A DNA stretch of 64,000 bases. Source: Micromonospora sp. NBC_01813. GTDB taxonomy: Bacteria > Actinomycetota > Actinomycetes > Mycobacteriales > Micromonosporaceae. Of the stretch, positions 18,449 through 27,150 are shown one piece after another. The first letter of the stretch is position 1. The number at the start of each line of letters is the position of its first letter. Both the position numbers and the translations under genes were made by a program. Location: positions 3,781,001 to 3,845,000 of the forward strand of contig NZ_CP109067.1 in NCBI RefSeq assembly GCF_035917335.1, in the 5' to 3' direction. The notes under the pieces were generated by a model. That model worked only from the letters and a program-made list of their open reading frames with translations, searched no databases and was not told where the DNA came from.

Positions 18449-18805
18449 TCAGGGACGCGGCCCGGTCAGGACCTCCTTCGAGTGCCGGCCGCTGGCGGAC
18501 GCCCCGACGAAGGCGGCACCGGTGTAGGTGGTGCCCTGCCGGGCGGCGAGTTCGGCACCGGCTGGGCGATCCGGCGCGCCGGGGGTGGCCAGCGCCGCTG
18601 GCGTCGCGGCCGGCAGCACCGCGGCGATCGCGGCCTGGGCGTCGCGGCGCCGGTGGTTCCACGCCCCGCGATCGCCGTCGAAGTACCCCTGGCGGTAACC
18701 GAAGCGGTAGCCGATCCGGTAGCTGAGCTGGCCGTGCAGCCGACCGGCGGCATAGCTCGACGAGGCCAGCAGCAGCACCAGGAAGACCGCGAAGAACGGG
18801 CTCAT
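18449..18805 (-). CDS. Small membrane protein with YRxGY repeat
   Basis: Encodes 118 aa from ATG 18805. An N-terminal hydrophobic segment (FFAVFLVLLLASSSYAAG) is followed by an unusual aromatic-basic stretch (YRIGYRFGYRQGYFDGDRG) and then an Ala/Pro-rich tail. It starts 22 bases after the stop of the next gene on the same strand and is probably co-transcribed with it. I recognise no family. The regular Tyr-Arg-x-Gly spacing suggests a beta or membrane-surface segment. Confidence 0.65.
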   Translation of the reverse strand: MSPFFAVFLVLLLASSSYAAGRLHGQLSYRIGYRFGYRQGYFDGDRGAWNHRRRDAQAAIAAVLPAATPAALATPGAPDRPAGAELAARQGTTYTGAAFVGASASGRHSKEVLTGPRP

Positions 18806-18827
18806 CCGGTGGCCTCGATCCGTCTGA

Positions 18828-19172
18828 TCATGTCTCCTCCGGCTCGAACGACGTCGCGTCGGCGGTGAGGAGCCGATCGATGTCGTCGGTCCGCACCTCT
18901 TCGACCAGTTCCACGCTGATCCGGCAGCCGCCGAGGACGACCTCCGCGGTCGACGCCCGCCGGATCTCGCCCCCGGCGTCGTACACCCGCACGCTCAACT
19001 CCGGGCAGCCCAGGTGCGATCGCCACGCGTTCCACTCGCCGCGGTCGCCGACGTTGAACGACAGGTGGCGACACCCTCGGGCCAGATAGAGCCGCCATGG
19101 CGCGCTCAGCCCTGCGGCTACGGCGTCCGCGATCAGCCCGAAGGCCTGTGCGCGGGTGGCAAGCTCGGTCAC
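18828..19172 (-). CDS. Hypothetical 114-aa cytoplasmic protein
   Basis: Encodes 114 aa from GTG 19172, preceded by GGAGAGGG. There is no membrane segment or signal. Conserved-looking features are WRLYLARGCRHLSF, GEWNAWRSHLGCPELSVRVYDAGGEI and an acidic C-terminus. It is the first gene of a two-gene minus-strand unit that diverges from an XRE-type regulator. One of the paired palindromic sites described at 19186-19260 lies just upstream of the start. Function unknown; the context suggests control by the divergent regulator. Confidence 0.65.
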   Translation of the reverse strand: MTELATRAQAFGLIADAVAAGLSAPWRLYLARGCRHLSFNVGDRGEWNAWRSHLGCPELSVRVYDAGGEIRRASTAEVVLGGCRISVELVEEVRTDDIDRLLTADATSFEPEET

Positions 19173-19185
19173 CGCACCCTCTCCG

Positions 19186-19260
19186 TCACGCGTAAGCGAC
19201 AACCCTACTCACGCAGCGTCTCAGTTCCGTGACACAGAGTAAAGCGTCACGCGCAAGTGA
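19186..19260. promoter_or_regulatory. Two copies of a palindromic operator candidate
   Basis: TCACGCGTAAGCGA (19186-19199) and TCACGCGCAAGTGA (19247-19260) share 12 of 14 bases and are pseudo-palindromic (TCAC...GTGA). They lie 61 bases apart in the divergent region between the 114-aa protein gene and the XRE regulator gene. Their placement suits autoregulation by that regulator. Confidence 0.5.
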
Positions 19261-19317
19261 CAGCATCGTCTTTTCGGGTGATTAGCGTCACCTCACTCAG
19301 ATATCTAGACTGCAGCC

Positions 19318-19878
19318 GTGCTACCCCTCGCGACAAGGGAAGATTTCCCGACAGAGATTCACAAAGCTCTGTCACAGACGCAGTACAGACGACTTCCCGC
19401 CCCCAGGAGAAGTGGCAGTTCGCCGTACCGTCGGCCGGTGCCGGACAGCTCAGCCGGGCGGAAGATCGCCTTCGCCGCCTTCGTACGTAAGGCCCTCGCG
19501 GACGCACGAGCGGTCCGGGCGTGGACCGGCTCCGAGGTCTCCCGGCGGACCGGCGTGTCCCGGCAGACCATCAATCGGTGGGTACGCGGCGAATGGTCCA
19601 GCGACCCCGAGGCCGAGCGGGTGGTCGCCTTCTGCGAAGGACTCGACATAAGTCCGACCGTGGCGTTCGGCGTACTCGGCTGGGATCGGGCCACCAGCGC
19701 CCGACCGACCCCCACCGCCCCGCCGATGGATCCGGACGTGGAGGCCCTGCTCCGACGCCTGGTCGACCCGAATGTCTCAGACGCGGAGAAATTTCACATC
19801 CGGGAGACTATCCGGTATCTCGCCTATCGACCTCCACTTCGGGTCGAACCTCGCAAAGGACCCAAGCGGGCAGGCTAG
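19318..19878 (+). CDS. XRE-type helix-turn-helix regulator
   Basis: Encodes 186 aa if started at GTG 19318, six bases after TAGACT (19306-19311), as in a leaderless message. The first ~45 residues have no recognisable domain, so GTG 19438 remains possible. The helix-turn-helix is AWTGSEVSRRTGVSRQTINRWVRGEW, followed by a short helical region; the C-terminus is acidic, then basic. DNA-binding proteins of this kind usually repress their own divergent promoter, and the paired palindromes at 19186-19260 are candidate sites. The small membrane protein gene downstream may be its partner. Confidence 0.75.
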   Translation: MLPLATREDFPTEIHKALSQTQYRRLPAPRRSGSSPYRRPVPDSSAGRKIAFAAFVRKALADARAVRAWTGSEVSRRTGVSRQTINRWVRGEWSSDPEAERVVAFCEGLDISPTVAFGVLGWDRATSARPTPTAPPMDPDVEALLRRLVDPNVSDAEKFHIRETIRYLAYRPPLRVEPRKGPKRAG

Positions 19879-20042
19879 TTCTCAGATGGCGAAAGAAAGC
19901 CGATCAAGCAGCCCGATTCCGCCCCACTTGCACGCTGAGTCACGATAACGTTCCTCTCCGTACTGCTTGGGCTCGTCGTCGGCGGGGGGACGGGACAAGG
20001 CCGGACACAGCCCTGCGGGCGCAGAAGGGGGGGTCGAAACCG

Positions 20043-20417
20043 ATGACCCTCAAATGGTCGGCAGTAGTGGTCGCCGCCGTCGCGATCACTCTTTGCGGCA
20101 CCACCAATATCGTGGTCGCCCTTCTCCGGGCCGGCGAGGTTCCGGCGGTGGTGAACATGTTCGTCATCGCCGCCGCGGCCGTCGCCACCCTGGTAGCGGT
20201 CATCGCACACCTCTACGACCGACAACAGGGACGGCTGACCGCACTCACCGAATTCCTCGTCGCCCGTCTCAATGAGGTCGACTCCAACGTCAGCGACCGA
20301 AACGCCGGCTTCGTCGAGGGCTATTTGCTCCGACAGGGCCAACAACAGGACGCCGCAGTCGTGCAATTTCCACCGCGGATGCACGGCCGGCGGCTGATGA
20401 GCGGCAGCGACGACTGA
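20043..20417 (+). CDS. Small two-segment membrane protein
   Basis: Encodes 124 aa. ATG 20043 is preceded by AAGGGGGGG. Two hydrophobic segments are clear (SAVVVAAVAITLCGTTNIVVALL and VVNMFVIAAAAVATLVAVIAH), followed by a cytoplasmic helix of ~60 residues and a basic end. No family recognised. It follows the XRE regulator by 164 bases on the same strand, which is the only hint of a functional link. The 19879-20042 spacer holds no gene that I can see. Confidence 0.65.
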   Translation: MTLKWSAVVVAAVAITLCGTTNIVVALLRAGEVPAVVNMFVIAAAAVATLVAVIAHLYDRQQGRLTALTEFLVARLNEVDSNVSDRNAGFVEGYLLRQGQQQDAAVVQFPPRMHGRRLMSGSDD

Positions 20418-20506
20418 CCGCAAGCGGTACGCGGACCGTAGTGGTCGGCGCCGGCGTACCCGAACGTTCATCCGCCGAGAGGTCTGGCACCTGGCCTCTC
20501 AGCAGG

Positions 20507-20512
20507 TACTCT
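20507..20512 (+). promoter_or_regulatory. Leaderless -10 element of otsB
   Basis: TACTCT ends 7 bases before the GTG start at 20520, and there is no ribosome-binding site. Confidence 0.55.
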
Positions 20513-20519
20513 GGCGCCC

Positions 20520-21344
20520 GTGCGGCCGTTCGATGTAGGAAACCAGCGCTTGGCCCAACCGCTCACCGCGGAGCAGGCCTGGCGAGCCACCATCGATCGC
20601 GCCGACCGTTGCGTGCTGTTCTTCGACTTCGACGGCACACTCGCTCCGGTCGGCGACGATCCCACCTCGGTGCAACCAGCGCCCAAGGTCCTGGCGGCGA
20701 TCGAGTCACTCGTCGGGGTGGTGCAGCGGATCGCGATCGTGTCCGCCCGCCCCGTCGACTTCCTCCGCGCCCAGTTCGCGGCGATCTCGGACGTCGACCT
20801 CTACGGGTTGTACGGGCTGGAACACAGCCACGGCTCCGGGCCGACGGTCACCGAGCCGGCTGCGCTGCCCTGGGTGCCGGCGATGGAGGAGCTGGCCGCG
20901 CGGGCCCGCGCCGAGCTGCCGGCCGGTGCCCTGGTCGAGTTCAAACGACTCTCGGTAGCCCTGCACTACCGGACCGCGCCCGACCTGGCCGCAGCGGTCG
21001 AGGCATGGGGGCACGAACAGGCCGACCGACTCGGGCTGACCGTCCAGGGCGGCCGCATGGTCATCGAGCTCAAGCCACCGGTCGCCCGGGACAAGGGCAT
21101 GGTCATCGGCGAGGCGGTCGGCACCGCCGGCTGTGCCTGGTACTTCGGCGACGACGTCTCCGACATCAAGGCCTTCGCCGCGCTGCGGGCGCACGAGGCC
21201 GCCAACCCGGACTTCTTCGGCGTCTGCGTGGCGGTCGCCAACTCGGAGACCGGACACGACGTGTCGGCAGCCGCCGACCTGACCATCGACTCGCCGGAGG
21301 CCCTCGGCGACTTCCTCACCTCGGCCGTACACGCCCTCGACTGA
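20520..21344 (+). CDS. otsB: Trehalose-6-phosphate phosphatase
   Basis: Encodes 274 aa. HAD-superfamily phosphatase removing phosphate from trehalose-6-phosphate, the last step of the OtsA-OtsB trehalose pathway in the cytoplasm. HAD motif I is VLFFDFDGTLAP (nucleophile Asp and acid-base Asp), motif II IAIVSARP, motif III Lys in LKPPVARDKG, and motif IV YFGDDVSDIKAF. The glucose-binding segment GLYGLEHS is also present. Length is normal. otsA is not in the window. The start is the GTG placed right after a leaderless-type -10 element. Confidence 0.92.
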   Translation: MRPFDVGNQRLAQPLTAEQAWRATIDRADRCVLFFDFDGTLAPVGDDPTSVQPAPKVLAAIESLVGVVQRIAIVSARPVDFLRAQFAAISDVDLYGLYGLEHSHGSGPTVTEPAALPWVPAMEELAARARAELPAGALVEFKRLSVALHYRTAPDLAAAVEAWGHEQADRLGLTVQGGRMVIELKPPVARDKGMVIGEAVGTAGCAWYFGDDVSDIKAFAALRAHEAANPDFFGVCVAVANSETGHDVSAAADLTIDSPEALGDFLTSAVHALD

Positions 21345-21351
21345 CCGAGGG

Positions 21352-22122
21352 TCAGGCGCCGTAGCGGCGTTGCCGGTTGGCGTACGACCGCAGGGCCCGC
21401 AGGAAGTCCACCCGGCGGAAATCCGGCCAGTTCACGTCGCAGAAGTAGAACTCCGAGTGCGCCGACTGCCAGAGCAGGAAACCGGAGAGCCGCTGCTCAC
21501 CGCTGGTCCGGATGACCAGGTCGGGATCCGGTTGTCCCCGGGTGTACAGGTGCTCGGAGATGTGGTCGACGTCGAGCACCTCGGCCAGCTCTTCCAGGGT
21601 GCCGCCGGACTTGGCGTACTCGTAGAGCAGCGACCGGACCGCGTCGGCGATCTCCCGCCGGCCGCCGTACCCGACGGCGATGTTGACCTGCGCGCCCTCG
21701 CACCGGGTCTGGGTCCGCTCCTGGGCCGCCTTCAACGCGGTGGCGGTCGGGCCGGGCAGCAGGTCGAGCGCGCCGACGATCCGCAGCCGCCACGGGTTGC
21801 CATCCTCGGCCAACTCGGTGACCAGATCTTCGATGATCTGCAGCAACGGATCCAGCTGGCTCGCTGGCCGGCGCAGATTGTCGGTGGCAAGCAGGTAGAG
21901 CGTGACGTGGCCGATGCCGGCCTGGTCGCACCAGTTGAGCAGATGTTTGATCTTCGCCGCGCCGACCCGGTGCCCGTCGTTGGGGTCGACGAAGCCCATC
22001 TCCCGGGCCCAGCGCCGGTTGCCGTCACACATCACGCCCACGTGGCCAGGCACCGGCTTGCCCGCCAGTTTCGCCATGAGCCGTCGCTCATAGACCGAGT
22101 AGAGCAGGTCCCGCAGAGTCAT
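21352..22122 (-). CDS. Z-isoprenyl diphosphate synthase (UppS family)
   Basis: Encodes 256 aa. Cis-prenyltransferase that condenses IPP onto an allylic diphosphate. The catalytic Asp motif reads HVGVMCDGNRRWAREMG, and the C-terminal substrate-binding motifs are PDLVIRTSGEQRLSGFLLWQ and SEFYFCDVNWPDF. The Met-Cys-Asp form and ~256-aa length resemble the short-chain Z-farnesyl diphosphate synthase group (Rv1086-like) as much as decaprenyl synthases, so product length is uncertain. A leaderless -10 (TAGTCT, 22130-22135) precedes ATG 22122. It converges with otsB, with only 7 bases between the two stop codons. The reductase gene 10 bases upstream on the same strand may act on related lipids. Confidence 0.9.
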   Translation of the reverse strand: MTLRDLLYSVYERRLMAKLAGKPVPGHVGVMCDGNRRWAREMGFVDPNDGHRVGAAKIKHLLNWCDQAGIGHVTLYLLATDNLRRPASQLDPLLQIIEDLVTELAEDGNPWRLRIVGALDLLPGPTATALKAAQERTQTRCEGAQVNIAVGYGGRREIADAVRSLLYEYAKSGGTLEELAEVLDVDHISEHLYTRGQPDPDLVIRTSGEQRLSGFLLWQSAHSEFYFCDVNWPDFRRVDFLRALRSYANRQRRYGA

Positions 22123-22132
22123 CCCCTGCAGA

Positions 22133-23314
22133 CTAGCGGCCCGGCCGCCGCCGCGCGGTATCGCCCAACTGGTGGGCCAACAACTGAACCGCGAGCCGGC
22201 GCGCCGTCGCCATGCCGAGTCGGCCGTCGCCGACTCCGAGCTCGATGATCGTGTCGAATACGCCGCGGTCGCGGGCGGCGGCCGCCACCGCCGCGTCCAC
22301 CACCGCCGGACTGCGCGCCAACCAGGCACCGATCGTGCTGTCCCGCAGATGCCCGCCGAGCCGCCGACGCAGCGCGGACCGGTAGCGGCGGGCCGCGTAC
22401 GCCGGATCGGCCGCCGCCGCCGCACCGGCGAGCGCGCCGGAGAGCACCGCGTAGAAGATCCCCTCCCCGGTGAACGGGTTGATCAACGACAACGAGTCGC
22501 CGGCCAGCACCACCCGGCCCGCGCCCACCGGGGGACGCCGGGTGGACAGCGGCAGGTGGTGCGCCCGCAGGTCGGTCACCCGGGCCAGATCGACGCCCGG
22601 CAGCAACCCGGCGAGCCGGTCGAGCAGGTGCGACCGGGTCAGCGGACGGCCGCGCAGCACCTGGCCGTACCCGACGTTCGCCCGACCGTCACCGATCGGA
22701 AACGACCAGGCGTACGCGGGCCAGCCGGCGGCTGTGGTGACGATCCGCTGCTCGGCCGGGTCGGCGGGATCGGTCGCCGGATCGACCGGCGCGTAGCCAC
22801 GGATCGCCAACGCCAGATGCCCGTCCGGGTTCACCCCGTGACCCAGGGCCCGCCGTACCACCGACCCGGCACCGTCCGCGCCGATCACCGCCCGGGCCGC
22901 GATCTCACCGTCGAGCACCACCAGATCGTCGCGGACCACCACCCGGCGGACGGTATGTCGCCGCAGCCGCGCTCCGGCGGCGACCGCGGCGGCGACCAGC
23001 CGGGCGTCGAACACGGTCCGCGGCACCGTGTACGCGGGACGAGCCAGCCGCGCGGCGACCTGGCCGCCGTGCGGGGCGGTCATCCGCAGGCTGGTCACCG
23101 GGGCGTACCCGGTGGCCGGGTCCGGCACCCCCAGCCCGGCCAGCACGTCGAGCGCGTGCGGGGCGATACCGTCGCCGCACGGCTTGTCACGGGGGAAATC
23201 GGCCCGGTCCAGCAGCAGCACCTCAGCGCCGGCGCGACGCGCGGCGATCGCCGCGGCGGCGCCGGCCGGGCCGGCGCCCACCACCGCGACGTCGACGATC
23301 GCCGGTCCGCTCAC
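22133..23314 (-). CDS. Geranylgeranyl-reductase-family flavoprotein
   Basis: Encodes 393 aa. Of two adjacent GTG codons I choose 23314, because AGGAGG (23319-23324) is only 1 base from the other. FAD-binding GxGxxG lies in VAVVGAGPAGAAAAIAARR, and the PxxCG-type motif of the family is DFPRDKPCGDGI. The GD motif is VVLAGDSLSLINPFTGEG. These enzymes reduce double bonds in polyprenyl chains, for example in menaquinone or prenyl lipids. The gene lies 10 bases upstream of the Z-prenyl synthase gene on the same strand, which supports an isoprenoid substrate. Other FAD monooxygenases share the fold, so the exact reaction is open. Confidence 0.85.
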   Translation of the reverse strand: MSGPAIVDVAVVGAGPAGAAAAIAARRAGAEVLLLDRADFPRDKPCGDGIAPHALDVLAGLGVPDPATGYAPVTSLRMTAPHGGQVAARLARPAYTVPRTVFDARLVAAAVAAGARLRRHTVRRVVVRDDLVVLDGEIAARAVIGADGAGSVVRRALGHGVNPDGHLALAIRGYAPVDPATDPADPAEQRIVTTAAGWPAYAWSFPIGDGRANVGYGQVLRGRPLTRSHLLDRLAGLLPGVDLARVTDLRAHHLPLSTRRPPVGAGRVVLAGDSLSLINPFTGEGIFYAVLSGALAGAAAAADPAYAARRYRSALRRRLGGHLRDSTIGAWLARSPAVVDAAVAAAARDRGVFDTIIELGVGDGRLGMATARRLAVQLLAHQLGDTARRRPGR

Positions 23315-23365
23315 CACACCTCCTGACCGCCTCGGGTGACGGCGGGCCGGCAGCGCACCCTCCGG

Positions 23366-24271
23366 TCACGGCGCGTCGGCAGCGGAATCGACGACGGCAC
23401 GCTCGGCGCGACCAGCCCGCCACACACCGTAGAACGCGAGCACCACCGCCACCACCAGTGGCACGCCGTCGCGGATCAGTCCGTCGACCCCGAGCAGCCA
23501 CCAGCACAGCGGCAGGTCGACAGCGAGCACCCCGAGGCTGACCACGACGAGCAGACCACGTGCCCAACGGCTGCCGCGCAGCATGAAGAAGGAGACCAGC
23601 AGCACCAGGTAGCTGGTAGCCAACGCGGCGGCGAACCAGCCCAGCACCACGGGAGTCGCGACCAACCGGCCGTCGAGCAGCACCTCGACCGACACCAGGG
23701 CCGGCACCAGCATCAGCGGCGGGTAGGTGAACGCCGACACCCGGGCGACCAGCAGCCCGCCGGCGACCGGCGGCCGCTTCGGCGGCGCTTCCCGCCAGGC
23801 CAGTCCACGGCCGTCGCGGACCAGCCGAGCCGAATACCGAACGAGGTGCCCGCCGACCGTCGTGGACCGGTACAGCAGCCAGACCACCGCCAGGCAGAGC
23901 CCGGCCAGCAGGCAGAAACCGGCGATCCCGGGCAGCGGCGGCACACCGGTACGGGGGACGATCAGCCGGCCGACGGCGAAGACCGTGGTGACGGCCAGGA
24001 TCAGCCCGAACGGTCGGGCGCTCGCCCGGCCCCGGCGGACCTGCCAGACGAGGACCAGGAAACCAAGTGTCCGCAGCAACGTCCAACCGGAGCGGACCGC
24101 CATCCCGAAATCGTGCTCGGCGGCGTACTGCCAGTTGAGCAGGTCGACCACGACGGTGGCCGCAGCGGTGGCGACGAGCAGCCAGAGCAGCAGGCGGACC
24201 GGTGACGGCAGGCGGGGCGCTGCGGGCCGGACCGTGCCTGGACGGTCCGGACCCGGATCGACTGCCGCCAC
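23366..24271 (-). CDS. Polytopic membrane protein
   Basis: Encodes 301 aa from GTG 24271. About seven to eight hydrophobic segments run from LLLWLLVATAAATVVVDLL to LVVAVVLAFYGVWRAG. A cytoplasmic loop near residues 145-165 is basic and Pro-rich (WREAPPKRPP). I recognise no family or catalytic motif. It lies between pckG and the reductase gene on the same strand, with a 20-base gap from the pckG stop, so read-through from pckG is possible. Confidence 0.7.
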   Translation of the reverse strand: MAAVDPGPDRPGTVRPAAPRLPSPVRLLLWLLVATAAATVVVDLLNWQYAAEHDFGMAVRSGWTLLRTLGFLVLVWQVRRGRASARPFGLILAVTTVFAVGRLIVPRTGVPPLPGIAGFCLLAGLCLAVVWLLYRSTTVGGHLVRYSARLVRDGRGLAWREAPPKRPPVAGGLLVARVSAFTYPPLMLVPALVSVEVLLDGRLVATPVVLGWFAAALATSYLVLLVSFFMLRGSRWARGLLVVVSLGVLAVDLPLCWWLLGVDGLIRDGVPLVVAVVLAFYGVWRAGRAERAVVDSAADAP

Positions 24272-24291
24272 CGGCGCAGGCTATCCAACCG

Positions 24292-26139
24292 TCACCCGGC
24301 GGCGTCCAGCCGGGCTCGCAGGGCGTCCAGCTCCGCCCACAGCACGCCGGGCAGCTTGTCACCGAACCGCTCGAACCACTCGGTGATCTGCGGCAGTTCC
24401 TCGCGCCACTGCGCCGGGTCGACGGCCAGGGCCGCCGCGACGTCGGCCGGGTCGGTGTCCAGCCCGGTCAGGTCGAGCGCGTCGACGGTCGGCACCTGCC
24501 CGATCGGGGTCTCCACCGCCGCCCCGGTGCCGTCGAGCCGCTCGACGATCCACTTGAGCACCCGGGAGTTCTCGCCAAAGCCTGGCCAGAGGAAACGGCC
24601 GTCGTCGCCCCGGCGGAACCAGTTGACGTAGAAGATCCGGGGCAGCTTGGCCGCGTCGCCGTCGACGCCCTTGCCCATCTCGATCCAGTGCCGGAAGTAG
24701 TCCCCGGCGTGGTAGCCGATGAACGGAAGCATCGCCATCGGGTCGCGGCGCACCACGCCGGTCTTGCCGGCGGCCGCCGCGGTGGTCTCCGAGGAAAGGG
24801 TGGCACCGAGGTAGACGCCGTGCACCCAGTCGCGTGCCTCGGTGACCAGTGGCACGGTGGTCCGGCGCCGGCCGCCGAAGAGGATCGCGTCGATCGGCAC
24901 CCCGCGCGGGTCGTGGTACTCGTCGGCCAGGATCGGACACTGGGTGATCGGGGTGCAGAACCGGCTGTTCGGGTGGGCGGCGTCGGTGCCCCGGTCGGGG
25001 TTCCAGTCCTCGCCCCGCCAGTCGGTCAGATGCGCCGGCGGCTCGCCCATCCCCTCCCACCAGACGTCGCGGTCGTCGGTCAGCGCGACGTTGGTGAAGA
25101 TGCTGTTGCCTCGGTCGAGGGTGCGCATGGCGTTGGGGTTGGTCCGCCAGTCGGTGCCCGGTGCGACACCGAACAGCCCGTACTCGGGGTTGACCGCGTA
25201 CAGCCGGCCGTCCTCGCCGAACCGCATCCAGGCGATGTCGTCGCCGATGGTCTCGACCTTCCAACCGGGGATGGTCGGCTCCAGCATCGCCAGGTTGGTC
25301 TTGCCGCAGGCCGACGGGAACGCCCCGGCGACGTAGCGGACCTGGCCGTTCGGCGCGGTCAGCTTGAGGATCAGCATGTGCTCGGCGAGCCAGCCCTGGT
25401 CGCGGGCCAGCACGCTGGCGATCCGCAGCGAGTAGCACTTCTTGCCGAGCAGGGAGTTGCCGCCGTAGCCGGAGCCGTACGACCAGATCTCCCGACTCTG
25501 CGGGAAGTGTGAGATGTACTTCGTCTCGTTGGCCGGCCACGGCACATCGGCCTGGCCGGGCTCCAGCGGAGCGCCCACCGAATGCAGGGCCGGCACGAAC
25601 TCGGCGTCGTCGCCCATCGCGGTGAGCACCTCGGCACCCATCCGGGTCATGATCCGCATCGACGCGACGACGTACGCGCTGTCGGTGAGCTCCACCCCGA
25701 ACATCGGCTCCGGGGCGTCCAGCGGGCCCATGCAGAACGGCACCACGTACATGGTGCGTCCGCGCATGCAGCCCCGGTACAGGTCGGTCATCACCCGCTT
25801 CATCTCGGCCGGGTCCATCCAGTTGTTGGTGGGTCCGGCGTCGGATTCGTCGGTGGAGCAGATATAGGTGCGTTCCTCGACCCGGGCCACGTCGGTCGGG
25901 TCGGTACGGGCCCAGAAGGAGTTCGGGCGGCGTTCGCTGTCGAGCCGGACCAGGGTGCCGGAGTCGACGAGTTCATCGGTGAGCCGGTGCCATTCGGCAG
26001 CTGAACCGTCCGCCCAGACGACCTGGTCCGGCGTGGTCAGGGCGGCGATCTCGCGCACCCAGGCGAGCAGACGGGTGTGGTTGGTTGGAGCGGGGCTCGG
26101 ACTGTTCGACGTCAGGGGCGTAGTGGTCGTTGCAGTCAT
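24292..26139 (-). CDS. pckG: GTP-dependent phosphoenolpyruvate carboxykinase
   Basis: Encodes 615 aa. ATG 26139 has GAGGAG upstream and gives the usual length. The enzyme converts oxaloacetate and GTP to PEP, GDP and CO2, the entry step of gluconeogenesis. Signature features are the kinase-1 P-loop with its reactive cysteine ([15 protein letters not shown]), the metal site GDDIAWM, the substrate loop [14 protein letters not shown] and the guanine-site region [11 protein letters not shown]. The 349-base upstream gap holds its promoter and possibly a regulatory inverted repeat. Confidence 0.97.
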   Translation of the reverse strand: MTATTTTPLTSNSPSPAPTNHTRLLAWVREIAALTTPDQVVWADGSAAEWHRLTDELVDSGTLVRLDSERRPNSFWARTDPTDVARVEERTYICSTDESDAGPTNNWMDPAEMKRVMTDLYRGCMRGRTMYVVPFCMGPLDAPEPMFGVELTDSAYVVASMRIMTRMGAEVLTAMGDDAEFVPALHSVGAPLEPGQADVPWPANETKYISHFPQSREIWSYGSGYGGNSLLGKKCYSLRIASVLARDQGWLAEHMLILKLTAPNGQVRYVAGAFPSACGKTNLAMLEPTIPGWKVETIGDDIAWMRFGEDGRLYAVNPEYGLFGVAPGTDWRTNPNAMRTLDRGNSIFTNVALTDDRDVWWEGMGEPPAHLTDWRGEDWNPDRGTDAAHPNSRFCTPITQCPILADEYHDPRGVPIDAILFGGRRRTTVPLVTEARDWVHGVYLGATLSSETTAAAAGKTGVVRRDPMAMLPFIGYHAGDYFRHWIEMGKGVDGDAAKLPRIFYVNWFRRGDDGRFLWPGFGENSRVLKWIVERLDGTGAAVETPIGQVPTVDALDLTGLDTDPADVAAALAVDPAQWREELPQITEWFERFGDKLPGVLWAELDALRARLDAAG

Positions 26140-26488
26140 GGCGATCTCCTCGTGGTCGGCGCTGACCTCGTTCCTGGAGTGCACGGGCACCGGCGGATGG
26201 CCGGGGCCAGCCGCCGGGATACAAGTCCGGGAGTTGGACTCAGGGTAAACCGATCGACCGTCCGAGACAGCCGTGGAGCTTGTGAACAACTGCACAAGAT
26301 GGGGTCATCTGCAATCTGACGAGCTGTTTCTCGCTCCCATGAGCAGTTGTACGCAAAATCCTCCGGCGGACCACTCGCGCCGAATGCGGTTACTTTAAGT
26401 CACCGAAGCGAAGTTCGGGTCAGCCCGGTCGAGTGGATGCCGCGCCACCGCGCCACCTGGCACGCCGACAACCGCTACGCTCGATGAC
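26140..26488. promoter_or_regulatory. Divergent control region between pckG and GtrA gene
   Basis: Holds promoters for both directions and no gene. Bases 26270-26400 are A/T-rich for this genome. ACAACTGC (26286-26293) and GCAGTTGT (26343-26350) form an 8-base inverted repeat 49 bases apart that could be a regulator site for pckG. Confidence 0.4.
26476..26481 (+). promoter_or_regulatory. Leaderless -10 element of first GtrA gene
   Basis: TACGCT ends 7 bases before GTG 26489. Confidence 0.5.
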
Positions 26489-27025
26489 GTGCCCGCGCCC
26501 GCCGCCGGAGGCTCATCCGCGCCCGCCACCGCGTCGTCGTTGACGGACCGGATCCGCGACCGGTTCAGCCTGCTGGTCCGCGAGTTGGGCAAGTTCGGCG
26601 TGGTCGGTGGTGTGGCGTTCATCATCGACATCGTGTTGTTCAACGTCGCCGCCAGCGTCTTCGGGATGGGTCCGCTGACCGCCAAGACGCTGTCGACGGT
26701 GGTGGCCGCGTCGGTGGCGTTCGTGGGCAACCGGTTCTGGACCTGGCGCCACCGGGCCCGGTCCGGACTCGCCCGCGAGTACGGGCTCTACTTCTTCTTC
26801 AACGCGGTCGGACTCGGCATCGGGCTCGCCTGCCTGGCGATCAGTCACTACGGGCTGGGCAGCATCTGGCCTGCGGTGTTCCGCAGCCTGCTCGCCGACA
26901 ACATCGCTGCCAACGGGGTCGGGGTCGCACTGGGCACCCTGTTCCGGTTCTGGGCGTACCGCAGGTTCGTCTTCATCGTCGCCGCGCCCGCCGTGGTGCC
27001 CGCGGCGGTCGCCGAACGCGAGTGA
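26489..27025 (+). CDS. GtrA family membrane protein, copy 1
   Basis: Encodes 178 aa. The GtrA/DPMS-like fold of four transmembrane segments starts at ELGKFGVVGGVAFIIDIVLFN and includes the conserved FVGNRFWTWRHR loop and LGTLFRFWAYRRFVF end. GtrA proteins are thought to flip or assist polyprenyl-linked sugars in cell-surface polysaccharide synthesis. An Ala/Pro-rich N-terminal tail precedes the domain. A second GtrA gene follows 125 bases later. No glycosyltransferase is adjacent. Confidence 0.88.
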   Translation: MPAPAAGGSSAPATASSLTDRIRDRFSLLVRELGKFGVVGGVAFIIDIVLFNVAASVFGMGPLTAKTLSTVVAASVAFVGNRFWTWRHRARSGLAREYGLYFFFNAVGLGIGLACLAISHYGLGSIWPAVFRSLLADNIAANGVGVALGTLFRFWAYRRFVFIVAAPAVVPAAVAERE

Positions 27026-27138
27026 CCCGCCGACCCGCCGACCTGGACCGGCCGGGGTGACCCGGCGCGGCCCTGATCCACCTCCTGGGCGACGCTGGCC
27101 ACCTGGCCGGTAGCGCCAGGCTGGCACCGGAACTGCCG

Positions 27139-27144
27139 TATGGT
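27139..27144 (+). promoter_or_regulatory. Leaderless -10 element of second GtrA gene
   Basis: TATGGT ends 6 bases before ATG 27151, so this gene probably has its own leaderless transcript. Confidence 0.5.
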
Positions 27145-27150
27145 GATCTG

